In this document: positions 1 to 11,667 of the stretch, one piece after another
How positions within the stretch are numbered: position 1 is the stretch's first letter
Layout of the letters: each line of letters begins with the position of its first letter
Made by a program: the position numbers and the translations under genes
From: Primula veris
Lineage: Eukaryota; Streptophyta; Magnoliopsida; Ericales; Primulaceae
Direction: 5' to 3'
Assembly: GCA_963682055.1 (NCBI GenBank)
Contig: OY821745.1
Span: 31,121,342 to 31,185,341, forward strand
Length of the DNA stretch: 64,000 bases
The notes under the pieces: model-generated
Seen by the model: only the letters and a program-made list of their open reading frames with translations
What the model was told of the DNA's origin: nothing
Databases searched by the model: none

Positions 1-625
1 CTTTTATGAAGTAAATTTAGAATTGTTTAACTGGAAATGAGTCATCTGGACTAAACAAACACGTGTAAATTGAATGACAGATTTCTTGCCAACACATTTA
101 TTGGTCATAGATATAAGAAGTAGCCGAATCAGATTCAGTGCTACAATAACAATAAGGAAGTTTTAAAACTGGTAAGTTTTGTGTTTGTTAAAATTTTAAC
201 TAATTTTATATAAAAAAATGAAATCCGATACATTAAGTCATTAATTAACTTATATATTTGGAGATGGATACGTAACATACGTTAACCTGCCTGGCAAGAT
301 GTATATATAGGAGTACAAGTTAAAGAGTAAACTAGAAAAAATTGACAAAGTTGGTAAATTTGAAACAAAACAAGTGCAAATTGTTAACTTTCATTAAAAT
401 ATATTTAGAATTGTTTAACAAAATGAGTCATCAGCTGGACGGTCTTCCGCGTAACTAAACAAACACGTGTAATAAATTGGCAACGTTAAACACATTTATC
501 GGTCAAAGTATTATTTTCTCCTATACTGGATGAGCTCAATCCAGATATTTACCAAGTTGCTATAAGCAAAGGGAAAATAGTAATACACTAATACACTAAT
601 ATGCCATTTGTAGAATTAAATTATA
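1..625. repeat. Diverged direct repeat pair; no gene seen
   Basis: No coding region is visible. Bases about 15-108 and 402-508 are diverged copies of one segment. They share the run TTTAGAATTGTTTAAC, a GAGTCATC block, CTAAACAAACACGTGTAA with its G-box core CACGTG, and a following ACACATTTAT(T/C)GGTCA block. Spacing is about 390 bases. The origin is unknown, either an old tandem duplication or a transposon relic. Confidence 0.5.
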
Positions 626-1701
626 GATAAATTAACAAAAACATACTATTTTTTAAATCAAATTAATAAAAACATATATAAAAAATTTTCATTATAAAAA
701 ACATACCAAACAAATTTAATGCTGGTTATTTTCTTCTTTTTCTCTCTCTCATCTTACTCTCTCTCTCCTTCATTCTTCTCTCTCTCACTAATTCTTCTAT
801 GTATCTATCTCTCTGATCTTACTCTCTCTCCTTCATTCTTCTCTGTATCTTTCTTTCATATCTCACTCTATCTCTCTTCCCTCATTCACCACGAAAATTC
901 GTCACTAACTACCGAATACCATCTAGATTATATAAACATCTATATATATATAAATACAGATATATACATACGTAATACACAAATATTACACTGGTTGATA
1001 CTTCGTACTATATGAAAAATATATGAAATTGGTGAGATTGTTTTATATTTATTGAGTTTTGAGAATATTATAAACCTTGTGGGTTTCAAGTTTAAGGAGG
1101 AGAATCCATATGTACAGTATTGAGAGAAATTCATATGTAGGGTATGAAGTTTTGAAATTAGGTTATGAAATTTTGAAATTAGGGTATGAAGTTTTGAAAT
1201 TAGGGTATTAAGTTTTGAAATTAGGGTATAAAGTTTTAAAATTATGGTATAAAGTTTTGAAATTAGGGTATGCAATTTTGAAATTAGGGTATGAAGTTTT
1301 GAAATTAGTGTATAGACTTTTGAAATTAGGGTATGAACTATTTTTTAGATATTTGATTGTGATCCAGAACATTTAAGGTATGCCATTTTAAAATTAGGTT
1401 ATGACGTTTTATAATTAGCAAATGAATATTTTGTGAGTTTTTAGTCATTTTTAGAGAGAGATGAGTGATTAACATGTGTTAAAAAGATGTGTCATTATCG
1501 TGTGTTAGGGAGAGATGTGCGATTAGAGAGAGATAGTTGCGGTTAGAGATAAAGATGTTAAATTAGAGAGAGAGGTTAGATTATGCTATGATTAGAATTA
1601 GAGAAATAATAAGTATATATAGATATATTTTTGATAATTTAACTTTTAAGAGTATATTTTTGTTAATATAATAGAAATATGGTATTTTTGTGTTAGTTGC
1701 C
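626..1701. mobile_element. Non-autonomous TIR element, copy 1 (pyrimidine tract plus minisatellite)
   Basis: The left end (about 626-690, starting GATAAATTAACAAAAACATA) is an imperfect inverted copy of the right end (about 1640-1701). Inside, in order, are a CT-rich tract (about 730-880) and a 21-bp minisatellite (about 1140-1340). The same order and ends recur at 61298-62122, which supports a dispersed element family. No transposase is visible and no target duplication could be fixed, so the superfamily is uncertain (MULE-like or another TIR class). The open frames over the CT tract are low-complexity artefacts. Confidence 0.5.
1138..1345. repeat. 21-bp minisatellite, about 9-10 copies
   Basis: Tandem units with core TTGAAATTAGGGTATGA and a period of 21 bases run through this interval, with single-base changes between units. 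Weaker copies continue to about 1420. The array sits inside the TIR element at 626-1701. Confidence 0.85.
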
Positions 1702-2767
1702 TCATCAATTAAATACTCGTACACTATTTAGGAAAGTCGTAAGTAATCCTTGATTTTTTCTTAATAGATATACTAAAAGCATGCATGTATGATCATGTAC
1801 CTTAAAACCAAATATAGTTAACCGAATATAAGAGATTTGATCAATTGGAACGGTTTACATCTTCCTAATTATATACGTACATTTTATTATCCCTTACGAA
1901 CCACACATTTTTCAAACAAATTTAGCATTAAAATTGTAAACTATTATTTTATTTTTCGAAGGATATATGACAGGGAATACAAATTGTTGTGTAATTGTGT
2001 CAAATGTTAATGAGTAACTTAAACAAAAACAAAACATGGCTTTAACACTATTTAAGGATGACTCCTAATAAGACGATCATGGTTGCATTAATAATATATA
2101 ATATGTTAAATCCTTTTTTTTCTTTTCTCCTAATAAAGTGTATAGAAAGAAAAATATTTAGAGAATAAATGCAACAATTGAAGTCTTGAGCAATACCCAA
2201 AATTTACTCTTAATTATTCATCAGAAAATCTTATCATTAAGAGTATTATAACACACGGATAAATTAGTAAATCTAAAACATTGAAATGCATGCTTGGCAT
2301 CTACATAAGCGAAAATAAAATAAAGCCAAAGATTGGAATTTGGCAACTCATTTACAAGTCATAGATAAGATACTTCAACTCAATCCACAAATCCCCCTAT
2401 TTTAAGCACAACAATTAAGAAAATGCTCATCATGTTGCCACCCTTTATTAGTATTTCATATAAAAAAACGATATCAATTATCAAGCAAATATTATAGTGC
2501 ATGGATAAAAAACAAGAATTATCAAAGACTCATTCACCAGTCATAGATTAGGTGGTACTTTAACTCAATCCACAAATCCCCTTCTTTTTTTGATAATCAA
2601 TCCACAAAACCCCTTATTTCATGTACAAAAAACACAAACCAAAAAAACACTCATCATGTCATCATTTACACTAATTACAACCAATCCAACACACTTGTCT
2701 TTAAATTACTTTTCATTTCCCTATTATTATTCCAAACATATACATACATAATACATACACATACACC
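1702..2767. other. Intergenic, upstream of the MCU gene
   Basis: No gene is seen. Two similar blocks, about 2339-2411 and 2523-2600, share CATAGATTAGG/CATAGATAAG and CTCAATCCACAAATCCCC and look like an old local duplication. Otherwise the stretch is AT-rich without recognisable signal. Confidence 0.4.
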
Positions 2768-2777
2768 TATATATATA
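2768..2777 (+). promoter_or_regulatory. Probable TATA box of the MCU gene
   Basis: A TATATATATA run lies about 140 bases before the start codon. It is followed by a CT-rich leader (CTCATCTCTTTCCCTTC) typical of plant 5' UTRs. The assignment rests on position and composition only. Confidence 0.4.
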
Positions 2778-2912
2778 CCAACAAACTCATCTCTTTCCCT
2801 TCAAACATTCCAACTAACTCACCTCTCTTTCTAGATATATTCATATATCTACCTATTTATATGTATAAATTATACTAGTATTAAAATATTTAAAAATTTG
2901 AAAACCAACAAA

Positions 2913-5364
2913 ATGTCATTCAAGAAAACATTAGTCCAGAGACTATTCAACACCACCTTCTGCCAACTTTCCCCTCGACGGACTCCGACAAAAGCCATCG
3001 GAGATGACATCATATCCCGGCGTATACACCAATCTATGCATGTATCTCCTTCTCCGGGGCCTATACAAAGATTACGTGGCATTGAAATTGTCAAGGATCG
3101 GATCCGTCTTGAAGGACTAATTTCACCGAATATAATGGAAAAGATTACGGTGGAGGATGCTAGGAAAGTCTTGAGGGTGTCGCAGTTAGAGACGATAAAA
3201 GGGAAGATTAGGGAGATAAGGGAAGATAGCGTCGTTTTCGATGAGTTTGTGGAGATTTGTTGCGAGAGCTGTGGGAGTAAAGAGCTAGGGGTCGGGTTTG
3301 CGAAGATGCTGGATGAGTCGGGGTTTGTTATCGTCTTGGGCAAGAACGTTTTTCTTCGGCCTGAGCAGGTTGGTTTTCTTGTTTTGTAATTTGAAATGTT
3401 TTCTTAATACGTATATTACTCCCGAAATGCACGTATATTTGTAGTATTTTCTTTAATATTGGTTTCTTTGTCATTTAGGTAATTTTGCATCCAAAAATCC
3501 ACGTATATTCTTAGTAGACGGGTAATATAGAACTTAGGGACTATGATATTTCATTATAATTAATAAACGAACAGCTACAATCTGAAAAAAGAAAACACAT
3601 TATGTGTTTGTGGAATTGTTGTGTTTTATCAAATTTCAGTTGTCATTGTAAGTTTGTGTGAATACTTGATAATGTGAGTTAAGGATATATTACTTATTTA
3701 AATTAGGTGTTAATAAGTGTTTTGCAGTTAAAAGGCGAGAAAGGGAAAATTAGGAAAGATATACAGTGTCTCTTTTTAAAGAATTTTTGTGGAGATTTGT
3801 TGTGGAAATAAGGAGTTAGGGGTCGGATTTGTTATCGTTTTGGGAAAGTATTTTTTTTCTCCGGCTTAAGCAGGTTCTGTTCTTGTTTTCTGTTTAATTC
3901 TTTTCTTTACTTATGCTCATTATGTGTTTGTGTGGATTTTTGAATATGTGAGTTTAGGATAATTTTTATGTGACTAAGGTGTACATGTGATAATATAATG
4001 TCTTGTTCTGCTTAATTGACAGGAAGTGAAAGTTGTTGTGCTAGAATCAAAACATGTAAAGGGTACAATATTAAGTTCTTAAATATTCAATTTTTTGACT
4101 GTTCTGATTCTTGATTTTGTTTGAGAGAAATTTTGTTTTTTTTCTCCAAAAGAACTGGATAAATTTGGGTACTTCAGTTACTTTTTTGGGCAAAGAATGT
4201 TAAAACAGAAATCGAGAAAATAGATTACTTAAATTATTATGGAGATAATGACTAGTTAGGTGTCTGGTCAAATATGATCAGCCATTGATATATCATATAT
4301 GTAGTGTTCCTAGTAAGAGAGCCTTAATTATATATACCCATCAACTGGAATACATTTTAGACTTAGGACCACTATTTTGTGCACCTGCTTGGACTACAAT
4401 TTTGTTCTTGTTAACATTGAAAAAACGGACTAGTTAATGTCTTGAGGGACACGGCGTGTAGGAGACTGCTTGTTTGTTTCTTTGAGGAGAATCGAATCCA
4501 CGGCCTCTAGTTGAGAAAGTGACTTGTGGCTTAGTCTAGTATTATTGGATTAGGCGACGGTTTTCCCTAACATTTTCATATACATATTGGCCACAGGCTG
4601 TGATGACGGGATTCATAATTTGTTTCTCGTGCTTCTAGACGGATTAATATGAGCACATATGTTATAATCACATTGTTTCTTTTGAGTCTGCACCTTTAAA
4701 TTGTATCTTTTGAGTCTGCACCTTCAAATTGAGTCTATGAATGCTTTTTTGGAAATTCAAATAATGTGCCCCTCGAACTTGACTTGTGTGTGATTGATTT
4801 CAAATTTCAAATTTCAAAGCAAGTATAGAAGACAGATTTCGGAACCATTCCTCATGTTCGTCTTATACTCAAATATTTTTCTACAATTTTTTGATATAGG
4901 TTGTGAAAATCATTCAAGGACTAATGCCATCACCAGTTTCTCAGCCTGATGATCCTATGTGGAAAGAGTTGAAAGAATTGGAGAATCAAAAGTCGATCAT
5001 AGACCGAAAAGCAGAGTCCTTGGTCCGAAAAGAGCTATGGTGTGGGCTTGGGTACCTGATGATCCAAACAGCAGTTTTCATGAGGCTCACTTTTTGGGAG
5101 CTCACTTGGGATGTCATGGAGCCCATTTGTTTTTACGTAACGTCGGCTTATTTTATGGCTGGCTATGGTTTTTTCTTGAAGACTAAAATCGAACCCTCTT
5201 TCGAAGGGCTTTTCTTAAGCCGGTTTAGCACTAAGCAAAAGCAACTTATGAAGAAGCTTGATTTCGATTTGGAGAGGTATAATGAGCTGTCTAGAGCTTA
5301 TTATCCTGAAACGTCGTTACATGGAAATGCTTCTTTGCATGTTGTTCCAAGCTCTATTATCTGA
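2913..5364 (+). CDS. MCU: Mitochondrial calcium uniporter protein (MCU family), two exons
   Basis: Exon 1 is 2913-3368 and exon 2 is 4900-5364, joined in phase 0 (CAG|GTTGGT donor, TATAG acceptor), giving about 306 aa. Known family role: pore subunit of the Ca2+ uniporter in the inner mitochondrial membrane. Visible evidence: a basic, Arg-rich N-terminus fits a mitochondrial presequence; the MCU domain follows; the selectivity-filter motif WDVMEP is at residues 222-227, between two hydrophobic segments (about 198-216 and 228-245); and a C-terminal charged segment (KQKQLMKKLDFDLERY) fits a coiled coil. The first ATG at 2913 is chosen because the frame upstream only offers TTG. Plants usually carry several MCU paralogues, so the exact subtype is not assigned. 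The intron holds a decayed copy of the end of exon 1. Confidence 0.92.
3720..3970 (+). pseudogene. Decayed duplicate of MCU exon 1 3' end inside the intron
   Basis: Within the MCU intron, bases about 3727-3885 resemble 3190-3390. They share AAAAGGGAA(G/A)ATTAGG, GTGGAGATTTGTTG, GGAGT(A/T)A then TAGGGGTCGG, GTTTGTTATCGT(C/T)TTGGG, and an ending in AGCAGGTT(G/C)TGTTTTC. Internal deletions remove the segment between GGGTCGG and GTTTGTTATCG. The following intron sequence (TATGTGTTTGTGTGGATTT, GTGAGTTTAGGATA) also repeats the piece just upstream at about 3601-3690, so a segment of roughly 270 bases was tandemly duplicated. The copy is frameshifted and its AGCAGGTT still resembles a splice donor. 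Confidence 0.75.
4385..4565 (-). repeat. Possible tRNA-derived SINE fragment in MCU intron
   Basis: Read on the minus strand, the segment contains GTGGATTCGATTCTC, close to a pol III B box (GGTTCGANNCC). It is preceded by AAGTCACTTTCTCAACTAGA, an arrangement common in plant SINEs. No clear A box, 3' tail or target duplication was found, so this is tentative. Confidence 0.3.
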
Positions 5365-5643
5365 TCGATCCGACAAAGGCAAGGGGATCTTTTGGTTCGC
5401 TAACAAATTTTGAAAAGAGAATTCATTTGTTCTAATTTAATTACGGCTGTTGTTTGTTAACATATGGAAAAAAAAATCGTTGTTCTAAGTTAATTAGGGG
5501 CTGCTTGTTTACTAGTATTATAAATGAAAAGAAAAATCATTCTTCTAAGTTCAACATTTTCTCCCTTAATATTTTCTTTTTACACATTTTATGGCGGCTC
5601 TCTTTTTGAAAACATGATATTGAGATCAGGAGTAATTTTGAAC

Positions 5644-5834
5644 ATTAGGTAAATTATACATGTAACACAAATACTTGGTTCCTTAATTTAATTTAATAAC
5701 CATGAAACCCAAGTGAGGGTTGTTTGGTAATGTACGTATTAGGTAAATTATACATGTAACACAAATACTTGGTTCCTTAATTTAATTTAATAACCATGAA
5801 ACCCAAGTGAGGGTTGTTTGGTAATGTACGTATT
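5644..5834. repeat. Perfect 94-bp tandem duplication
   Basis: Two adjoining copies (5644-5737 and 5738-5831, with ATT running on) are identical by eye. The unit begins ATTAGGTAAATTATACATG and ends GGTAATGTACGT. Perfect identity implies a recent event, or an assembly artefact. It lies 280 bases after the MCU stop codon. Confidence 0.95.
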
Positions 5835-7881
5835 TCTAAACATTGCTGGTTAAGTTGAGAGACTTTTTGCTGACAACCCACATTTTAAGTGATTGAACAA
5901 CATCAAATCTAACGTTTATTGTTTTTCAGTGGAAAGATATAAAAAAAATCAACCAGATAAGTTAATTTTTGCATGAAATGTGTAAATCTGTTTTTGTTAA
6001 AATTCTAGCCATACAACCTAGCTCAAACGACATTTTACTTTTTATGGTTAATTTTGTACCATGTAAACTATATTCAAGGCATTCATCTCAAAATGGCAAT
6101 AATCTTGGAAATTCCTTGAAATATGCTCATCTTGGTACTTTTTGTGGCAGAAGTTAAATTGGAATAGTATTCAGATGAAATAGTAAAGTACCAAGTATTT
6201 TGGCCTTTGGAAGATTAGTATTCAGGCGATGAATCAGGCATTCCTATCCATTTTGTTTGCTTATTTTCATTTTCTCAAATTTGAACTAAAATGACCTGTT
6301 TTTATCAAGTAAAGTTAAAATTTGATAATAATTTGGCAGTAACTACATAATTATTTTTTATAAAAAAATTATTGCAACTATGTTTATGGACTTAATTTCT
6401 TACAGAACTCAAGGGAATGAACTTTGTAATTTTAAATTTCAATTTTGAATAGTTCAAATAATGAAATTTGAAGTTAGAATGAAACCTCGTGGGTAGTATA
6501 TATTCGTAGTATTAGACCAATTAAACCCTCAAAGAATGTTTTTGATAGTTGCCCAATACATGTATATAATCCACTCATGTTGATCCTAAATATAATTTCA
6601 ATGCAATTTAGCAGACTTCAATAAGTTACTGAAACCTCACACAATTTATAGTTCAATGCATTATATTATTGGTTTTTATACAATCCTTGTCATAGTATTA
6701 TTTTGTGCTACATGTTTATTTATTAGATGGGTACAACCATTTAAAATTGTAAAACTTTTAATGCTCTTCATTCTTAATTGGATTTCTATCAGTTGTTTTA
6801 TTTATTCAAACCAAAGTCCCATTTCTAGACATACTTGGCAAAGATCCCATTTTTCCTAAGACAAACTTAATTAAGTATTAGGCGTTGAATATTGTATAAC
6901 ATAAGTCACATTTCAAAGCTAGCACGACGCCACTAATTCATGTTTTAAAAACTATAAATTGTTGTGATATATTATCTGATTGTCCATATCCATGTATAGG
7001 TTACATACATACTTATGGCTTTTTAGCTTCTCGCATATATATTTATTCTGTTCCACCCCTCCACTATATAAATGGGTTGAACTCTTCATAGTTGAACACA
7101 TATTCATACTTGAATAAGACGACTTTACTCTCTTTTCATACAAATCTTGCTATGTCGATAATTTGCTAATAGTTGCCACAAAACATGTTATCGGCACTTT
7201 GCTTAAATATGGAGTCAAGAAATCGCTCGATAGTTTCATTAGAAGGGAGTATACGGATCTATTTTTTACTCGAAGAGTTAGGAATAGGGTTTATTGGATT
7301 GTTAGATCACATATCGATCATTCTTTCGCATTTCCGAATTAAAGTACATAATTTATACTTGTAATAAAACGTAGAAATTGCATGATTAATTAAGAATAGA
7401 ACCGGAAATCTCATGTTTAAGATTTATATCACATGATGGATGATTTTTTTGATGAAAAATTGCTATTGGAACTCATGTATGTCACTTATAAAACAAGTTA
7501 TAACTTGTATAGTTAGACATAATAAACTGTCGGACCTAAACTGTCACTTTTAGAACATTGGAGGACTAATCTGTAACTAACTGAAACTTTAGGGTCTCTC
7601 TATAAATATCCTGAAACTATAGGACTAGATATGTAATCATCCTTAAAATGCATATAGTTTCCTTTATTTACACTCGTAGTCACTGTAGTTACTCCTTATA
7701 CACAGAATAGTATATATGTATGAGTTTACCCAATATTTTAGTCCGAAAATACTTATTTACATGCAAATGATCTAAGATTTAATTGCTACAATTTCTAAAA
7801 TTTGTAGAAATCTTGTAGAAAATATCTCTTGCATGATAGCATTAATTGCTTGTGTGACATAAACTAAATTTAGCCTCTTAG
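5835..7881. other. Intergenic, no gene recognised
   Basis: Several short open frames occur (for example around 5969-6157, 6656-6859 and 7173-7364), but none has a recognisable domain or codon pattern. The sequence is AT-rich. A TATA-like ACTATATAAATG lies near 7064 with no supported gene behind it. Confidence 0.5.
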
Positions 7882-7886
7882 CATGC
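7882..7886. repeat. Target-site duplication CATGC (left)
   Basis: CATGC directly precedes the 5' LTR and matches 12893-12897 directly after the 3' LTR. The 5-bp size fits an LTR retrotransposon integrase. Confidence 0.93.
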
Positions 7887-8115
7887 TATTGAACATAGAG
7901 TTCAATAATGATTTTGATTATTACTTTGATTATGCGTTTAATGATTTTACGATTTCGATGATATAACTCTTGTCTTGTCCAAAAATAGAAAACGTATATT
8001 TCAGGTCTTTAAATGATAGAGCATTCGATAACGAAGCCATAGGTTCAAGCGGAACCAAAATCGGAGCTAAAACGGAGGAGTTATGAGCATTCGAAGATTT
8101 ACAGGACCAGGATTA

Positions 8116-8300
8116 CAGTCGACCGATCGACTGGACAAAAACGACCGATCGTTTTTGGTCCAATTTCTTCCAGTGAGTCCAGTATAAAAACGACTGATCG
8201 TTTTCAGAAAACGACCGATCGTTTTCAGAAAACGACCGATCGTTTTCTGTAAAACGACCGATCGACTGTAGAAAACGACCGATCGTTTTCTGCAGTTTTC
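8116..8300 (+). promoter_or_regulatory. Iterated palindromic motif array in LTR U3 (seven copies)
   Basis: The unit AAAACGACCGATCGTTTT forms a 7-bp stem (AAAACGA/TCGTTTT) around CCGA. It recurs with about 22-base spacing, 90-260 bases before the TATA box. Two variant units end in GATCGACTG instead. The placement suggests an enhancer-like array; function is inferred. Confidence 0.6.
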
Positions 8301-8382
8301 GAAAACAGCTTTTCAGCTTATTCTGGAAAAGAGCTGTTATAACCTTTCAACGGTCATAACCCAGAAAAACAGACTTTGCTGT

Positions 8383-8390
8383 TATATAAA
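8383..8390 (+). promoter_or_regulatory. LTR TATA box
   Basis: TATATAAA sits in the middle of the 5' LTR after the motif array and before a CT-rich CTCTCTCC stretch, where U3/R would be expected. The same box occurs at 12143-12150 in the 3' LTR. Confidence 0.6.
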
Positions 8391-9126
8391 CCACCCAAAT
8401 CTCTCTCCTAAATTACCAATTACAACATCTATTAACTTCCTTCAACCTATCTCATAAAAACCCTAAAATCACCATTTTTGGTGAATATATTCGAGAAAGA
8501 GGGAAATCAAAGAAAAGGAGATTCAAGCTCGATCATCATCAACAACTCACCAATTAGCTTTTTAAGAAGCAATTAGAATAGTGAGTGTAGTTACGTTTTG
8601 TAACAAAAATTGTATCGAGTATTTTATAAACTCAATTTTTGTGAGCGAGTGATCGGGTAGAGGCTTTGTAAGTAAGTGAAGCTTAAAAGCTCTAGGTTTT
8701 TCATTCGGGTACTCATAAATTGAGGGGGAGTCGTAGACGTGTTCTCTTGCACTTGTATCAAGAGTAGGAACCTCGGGTAGAGGGTGAGCCAATCGGTCGA
8801 TTGAGCTCAATAGGATTTGTAATATCCGCAAGAACATTTTTAGTGAAATACTCGGTAGTACCGAGAAGAGGACGTAGGCGCGTTTGCCGAACCTCTATAA
8901 ATCACGGTGTCATTTTCTTCCCTTGCTTTTACTTTCCGCAACTTATATTCTTGCATATTTATTGCTTGCGTTTAGTTATTTTAGCAATTTATTAACTCTT
9001 GTTAAAACGCTTAAGCTTAGAATTGAATAAGTTGGATGGTTAGTTGCATAGAATTTTAATTAGGCGAAAATCGCCAAATCCTTATTCACCCCCCCTCTAA
9101 GGATTAGCCGCACCGGGGCCAACAAT

Positions 9127-9138
9127 TGGTATCAGAGC
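9127..9138 (+). other. Primer binding site (initiator Met tRNA)
   Basis: TGGTATCAGAGC starts two bases after the 5' LTR. It is the standard plant copia sequence complementary to the 3' end of tRNA-iMet. Confidence 0.9.
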
Positions 9139-9186
9139 CGAGGCTCTTGCATATAGGAATCTAACGATTCTAGAGTTAAGATCCCG

Positions 9187-11382
9187 ATGGCTAACATACT
9201 AAATTTCGCATCCGGCATGGCTTCATCACCCAATACACCACCATATTTTGATGGAATAAATTTTTCATATTGGAAGGATAGGATGAGCATGTTTTTACAA
9301 AGCTCTAATGTTAGGCTTTGGATGACCATTAAAGTAGGATATTTCGCACCTACATCCGAAAATAGCGAGAACCCAATCCCCGTAGAGGACCTAGATAACG
9401 CTCAACTAGAAGCCTACTCTACGAACGCCAAAGCGATGTATGCTATTGTTTGTGCCGTTTCTCCTAACGAGTACAACAAAATTTCCGCTTGTAAAACCGC
9501 AAAGGGTATGTGGGATAAGTTAGTAGTTATGCACGAGGGAACTAACCAAGTTAAGGATTGCAAACTCCAACTTTTAGTTCATGACTACGAACTCTTTAAG
9601 ATGAGCGAGGGTGAAACCATTTCCGATATGCTTGCTAGGTTTACAACTATTACTAATGGATTAACATCTCTTGGTAAGTGTTTGTCTTGTAAGGAAATGG
9701 TCTCAAAGGTGATTCGGAGCTTGCCGAAGGAATGGGAACCAAAGGTCACCGCAATTCAAGAGGCGCACCACATGAACACATACTCTCTTGATGCTTTGAC
9801 GGGCTCACTCATTACACACGAGATCACCCTCAATAGTCACAAGCCAATCTCGAAAAAGAGGGAGATAGCTTTCAAAGGAACGACTTGTGACGAAAGCAAT
9901 GAGCTATCCGAGGACGACGAAAATTCAATGGAAATCATTCGAATCGTCAAGGAAATACTAAAGCTTAAAGGCCAACGCAAACATAAAGGTAAATCGTCAA
10001 ATAATTCAATTTATTCTAACGATTTTGTTTGATATACTTGTGGCAAGGAAGGACACATGGCGAGAGATTGCGTCATGAATCGCAAGAGCAAAGGCAAGAA
10101 GAAAATATCCACTTCAAGCTCTAGCGATAGCTCCGACCAAGATGAAGTCGCTCACCTTGGTTGCTATATGGCCATGGAAGACAACAATGAGCCTAACCAA
10201 TCGTCTTCAACCGAAAGTGACCACTCAAGCGAAAGTGACAACGATGAGGTAAAAGCTTTATCTCATGATGAATTAATGCATATGTGTGGAATTTATTCCG
10301 AAAAAGTTCCTAAGCTTGTAGAGAAGGTCAAATCTCTTAAAAGGATAAATTCTTCCCTCAATGAAGAAATAAGATCCTTGAAAAGAGATAAAAATGAATA
10401 TGAGTCTATTCCAACATAGTCATTCTCTTTACATGATATAAATGACGAAAAGGAAGACTTGAAAGACAAAAACAATGATCTCGTCATTCATAATAAGTCT
10501 TTACAAACCGAGATCAATTTTATTAAAAACTAAGTCTCTAGACTTACAAAAACTCTTTCAAAACCATCTTCTTTAGATTGTGATTTATTAGAAAATTTTG
10601 AAGAGTTAAAGGATGCTTTCGATAAAGTTAAAAGCAAAAACAAGGTTTTGAGTTCTCATGCTTTTAACTTAAATGACAAGGTCAAGGTTTTAGAAACCGA
10701 GAATGAATCCTTGAAAACTAAAAACAACGAGCTTGTCATTTCCATTGAAAAACTTGAGATAACATTTTGAGTTGTCAAAAAGATTTCAATGATAAGAGTG
10801 GCTTAGGTTTTGATTGCATTGGTTCTACTTCAAACAAAAACCCGCTTCGTTAAAGCCTCTAATTTTTCTACAACTCCTATTCCACCTAAACAAGAGGTTG
10901 TTTTTACAAAAGGGAGTACTTCCAAGATTTCTCAAAAATCTTTTAATGATAGGAAAGGTATAGGTTTTAAAACCAAATTGGATACTCCAAAAACCCTTTC
11001 CAAAACTTCGTATAACTCTCGTTATACTAAAAAGTCTAAGCATTGTGTGCATTGTAGTAGAAATGAGCATATTTCTTCTAGATGCCCTTATCGTTTCCGT
11101 GTTAGTAGAAGCGATTTGAAATGGGTAGTAAAGACCCGAGCCACTAACAATGTCGGACCCAAAAGAAATTGGGTACCAAATGGCAAATCTTGTGTTGTAG
11201 GTATCTCCATTCAAAAGGAGAAAATCAACAAGTGGTTGGCAACACCGGCAAAAACCGTGGAAGTCAAGAAGATCGACTCCACTATCAAGAATGAAGTGCC
11301 GTTGATCGACAAAGGTGGGAGGCATACCAACAAATGGTACCACCTATTTGGAATCGGCAACGCTCAATGCAAATGCCATTAG
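9187..11382 (+). pseudogene. Broken gag with two CCHC zinc knuckles; pol deleted
   Basis: The reading frame starts at ATG 9187 and is open to 10032. It encodes a UBN2/retrotransposon gag-like N-terminus (YFDGINFSYWKDRM, later a MWDKL helix). A stop at 10030-10032 replaces the residue next to the first CCHC knuckle (YTCGKEGHMARDC, 10033-10071). The same frame then resumes (10057-10419, acidic Ser/Asp-rich), with further stops near 10417, 10530 and 10768 and a frame disturbance near 10770-10850 across a Lys/Glu-rich coiled-coil region. From about 10850 a second knuckle (CVHCSRNEHISSRC) and a basic tail follow to 11382. The frame runs to NKWY, where a full copy would enter the protease, then into unrelated sequence, marking the pol deletion near 11340. 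Coding capacity is lost. Confidence 0.85.
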
Positions 11383-11551
11383 CGAGCGGACTCACCATCA
11401 CATATTCGGTATACTCTACTCATTTATGTCTACATATATGTGATTAGGTGGGTATATGCATAATAATAATATTTTTCATGTTTTGGTTTTTCTTTGAAAA
11501 CCCTTCACATAACCCCATATTTTTTATTATTGATTGCATTTTGATAATGCC

Positions 11552-11561
11552 AAAGGGGGAG
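11552..11561 (+). other. Extra polypurine tract
   Basis: AAAGGGGGAG lies about 107 bases before the tract that abuts the 3' LTR. Multiple polypurine tracts are a known habit of Sirevirus-lineage copia elements. Confidence 0.5.
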
Positions 11562-11654
11562 AAAAATGATATATTTGGTGTATATGCGTTTTGTTAAAAT
11601 GGAGGAGATATTTTTCTTGTATCTTGTAAAATCATCATTAGTTTGTCATAATCA

Positions 11655-11667
11655 AAATGGGGGAGAT
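11655..11667 (+). other. Polypurine tract
   Basis: AAATGGGGGAGAT directly precedes the 3' LTR start (TGTTGAAC at 11668). It primes plus-strand synthesis in the family. Confidence 0.85.

Larger units (their letters stand above)
7887..9124 (+). repeat. 5' LTR of the gag-only element
   Basis: 1238 bases, from TATTGAACATAG (TG changed to TA at the tip) to CGGGGCCAACA. It carries seven copies of a hairpin-forming GACCGATCG motif at 8118-8296 and a TATATAAA box at 8383-8390. Relative to the 3' LTR it has one extra 22-base unit and lacks an 8-9 base duplication near 8734. The open frames read across it are not genes. Confidence 0.93.

Noticed and set aside
719..1015. 98-codon open frame over a CT-rich tract
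   Set aside because: Low-complexity Ser/Leu/Phe translation of a pyrimidine tract inside a TIR element; no start context or domain.
2870..3343. Minus-strand open frame opposite MCU exon 1
   Set aside because: Shadow of the real exon; the plus strand has the MCU domain and correct splice sites.
8562..8995. Open frames within the LTR, repeated at 12384-12763
   Set aside because: Occur in both LTR copies only because the LTR is duplicated; no protein-like features.
10825..11343. 172-codon minus-strand open frame
   Set aside because: Antisense shadow of the gag region with the second zinc knuckle.
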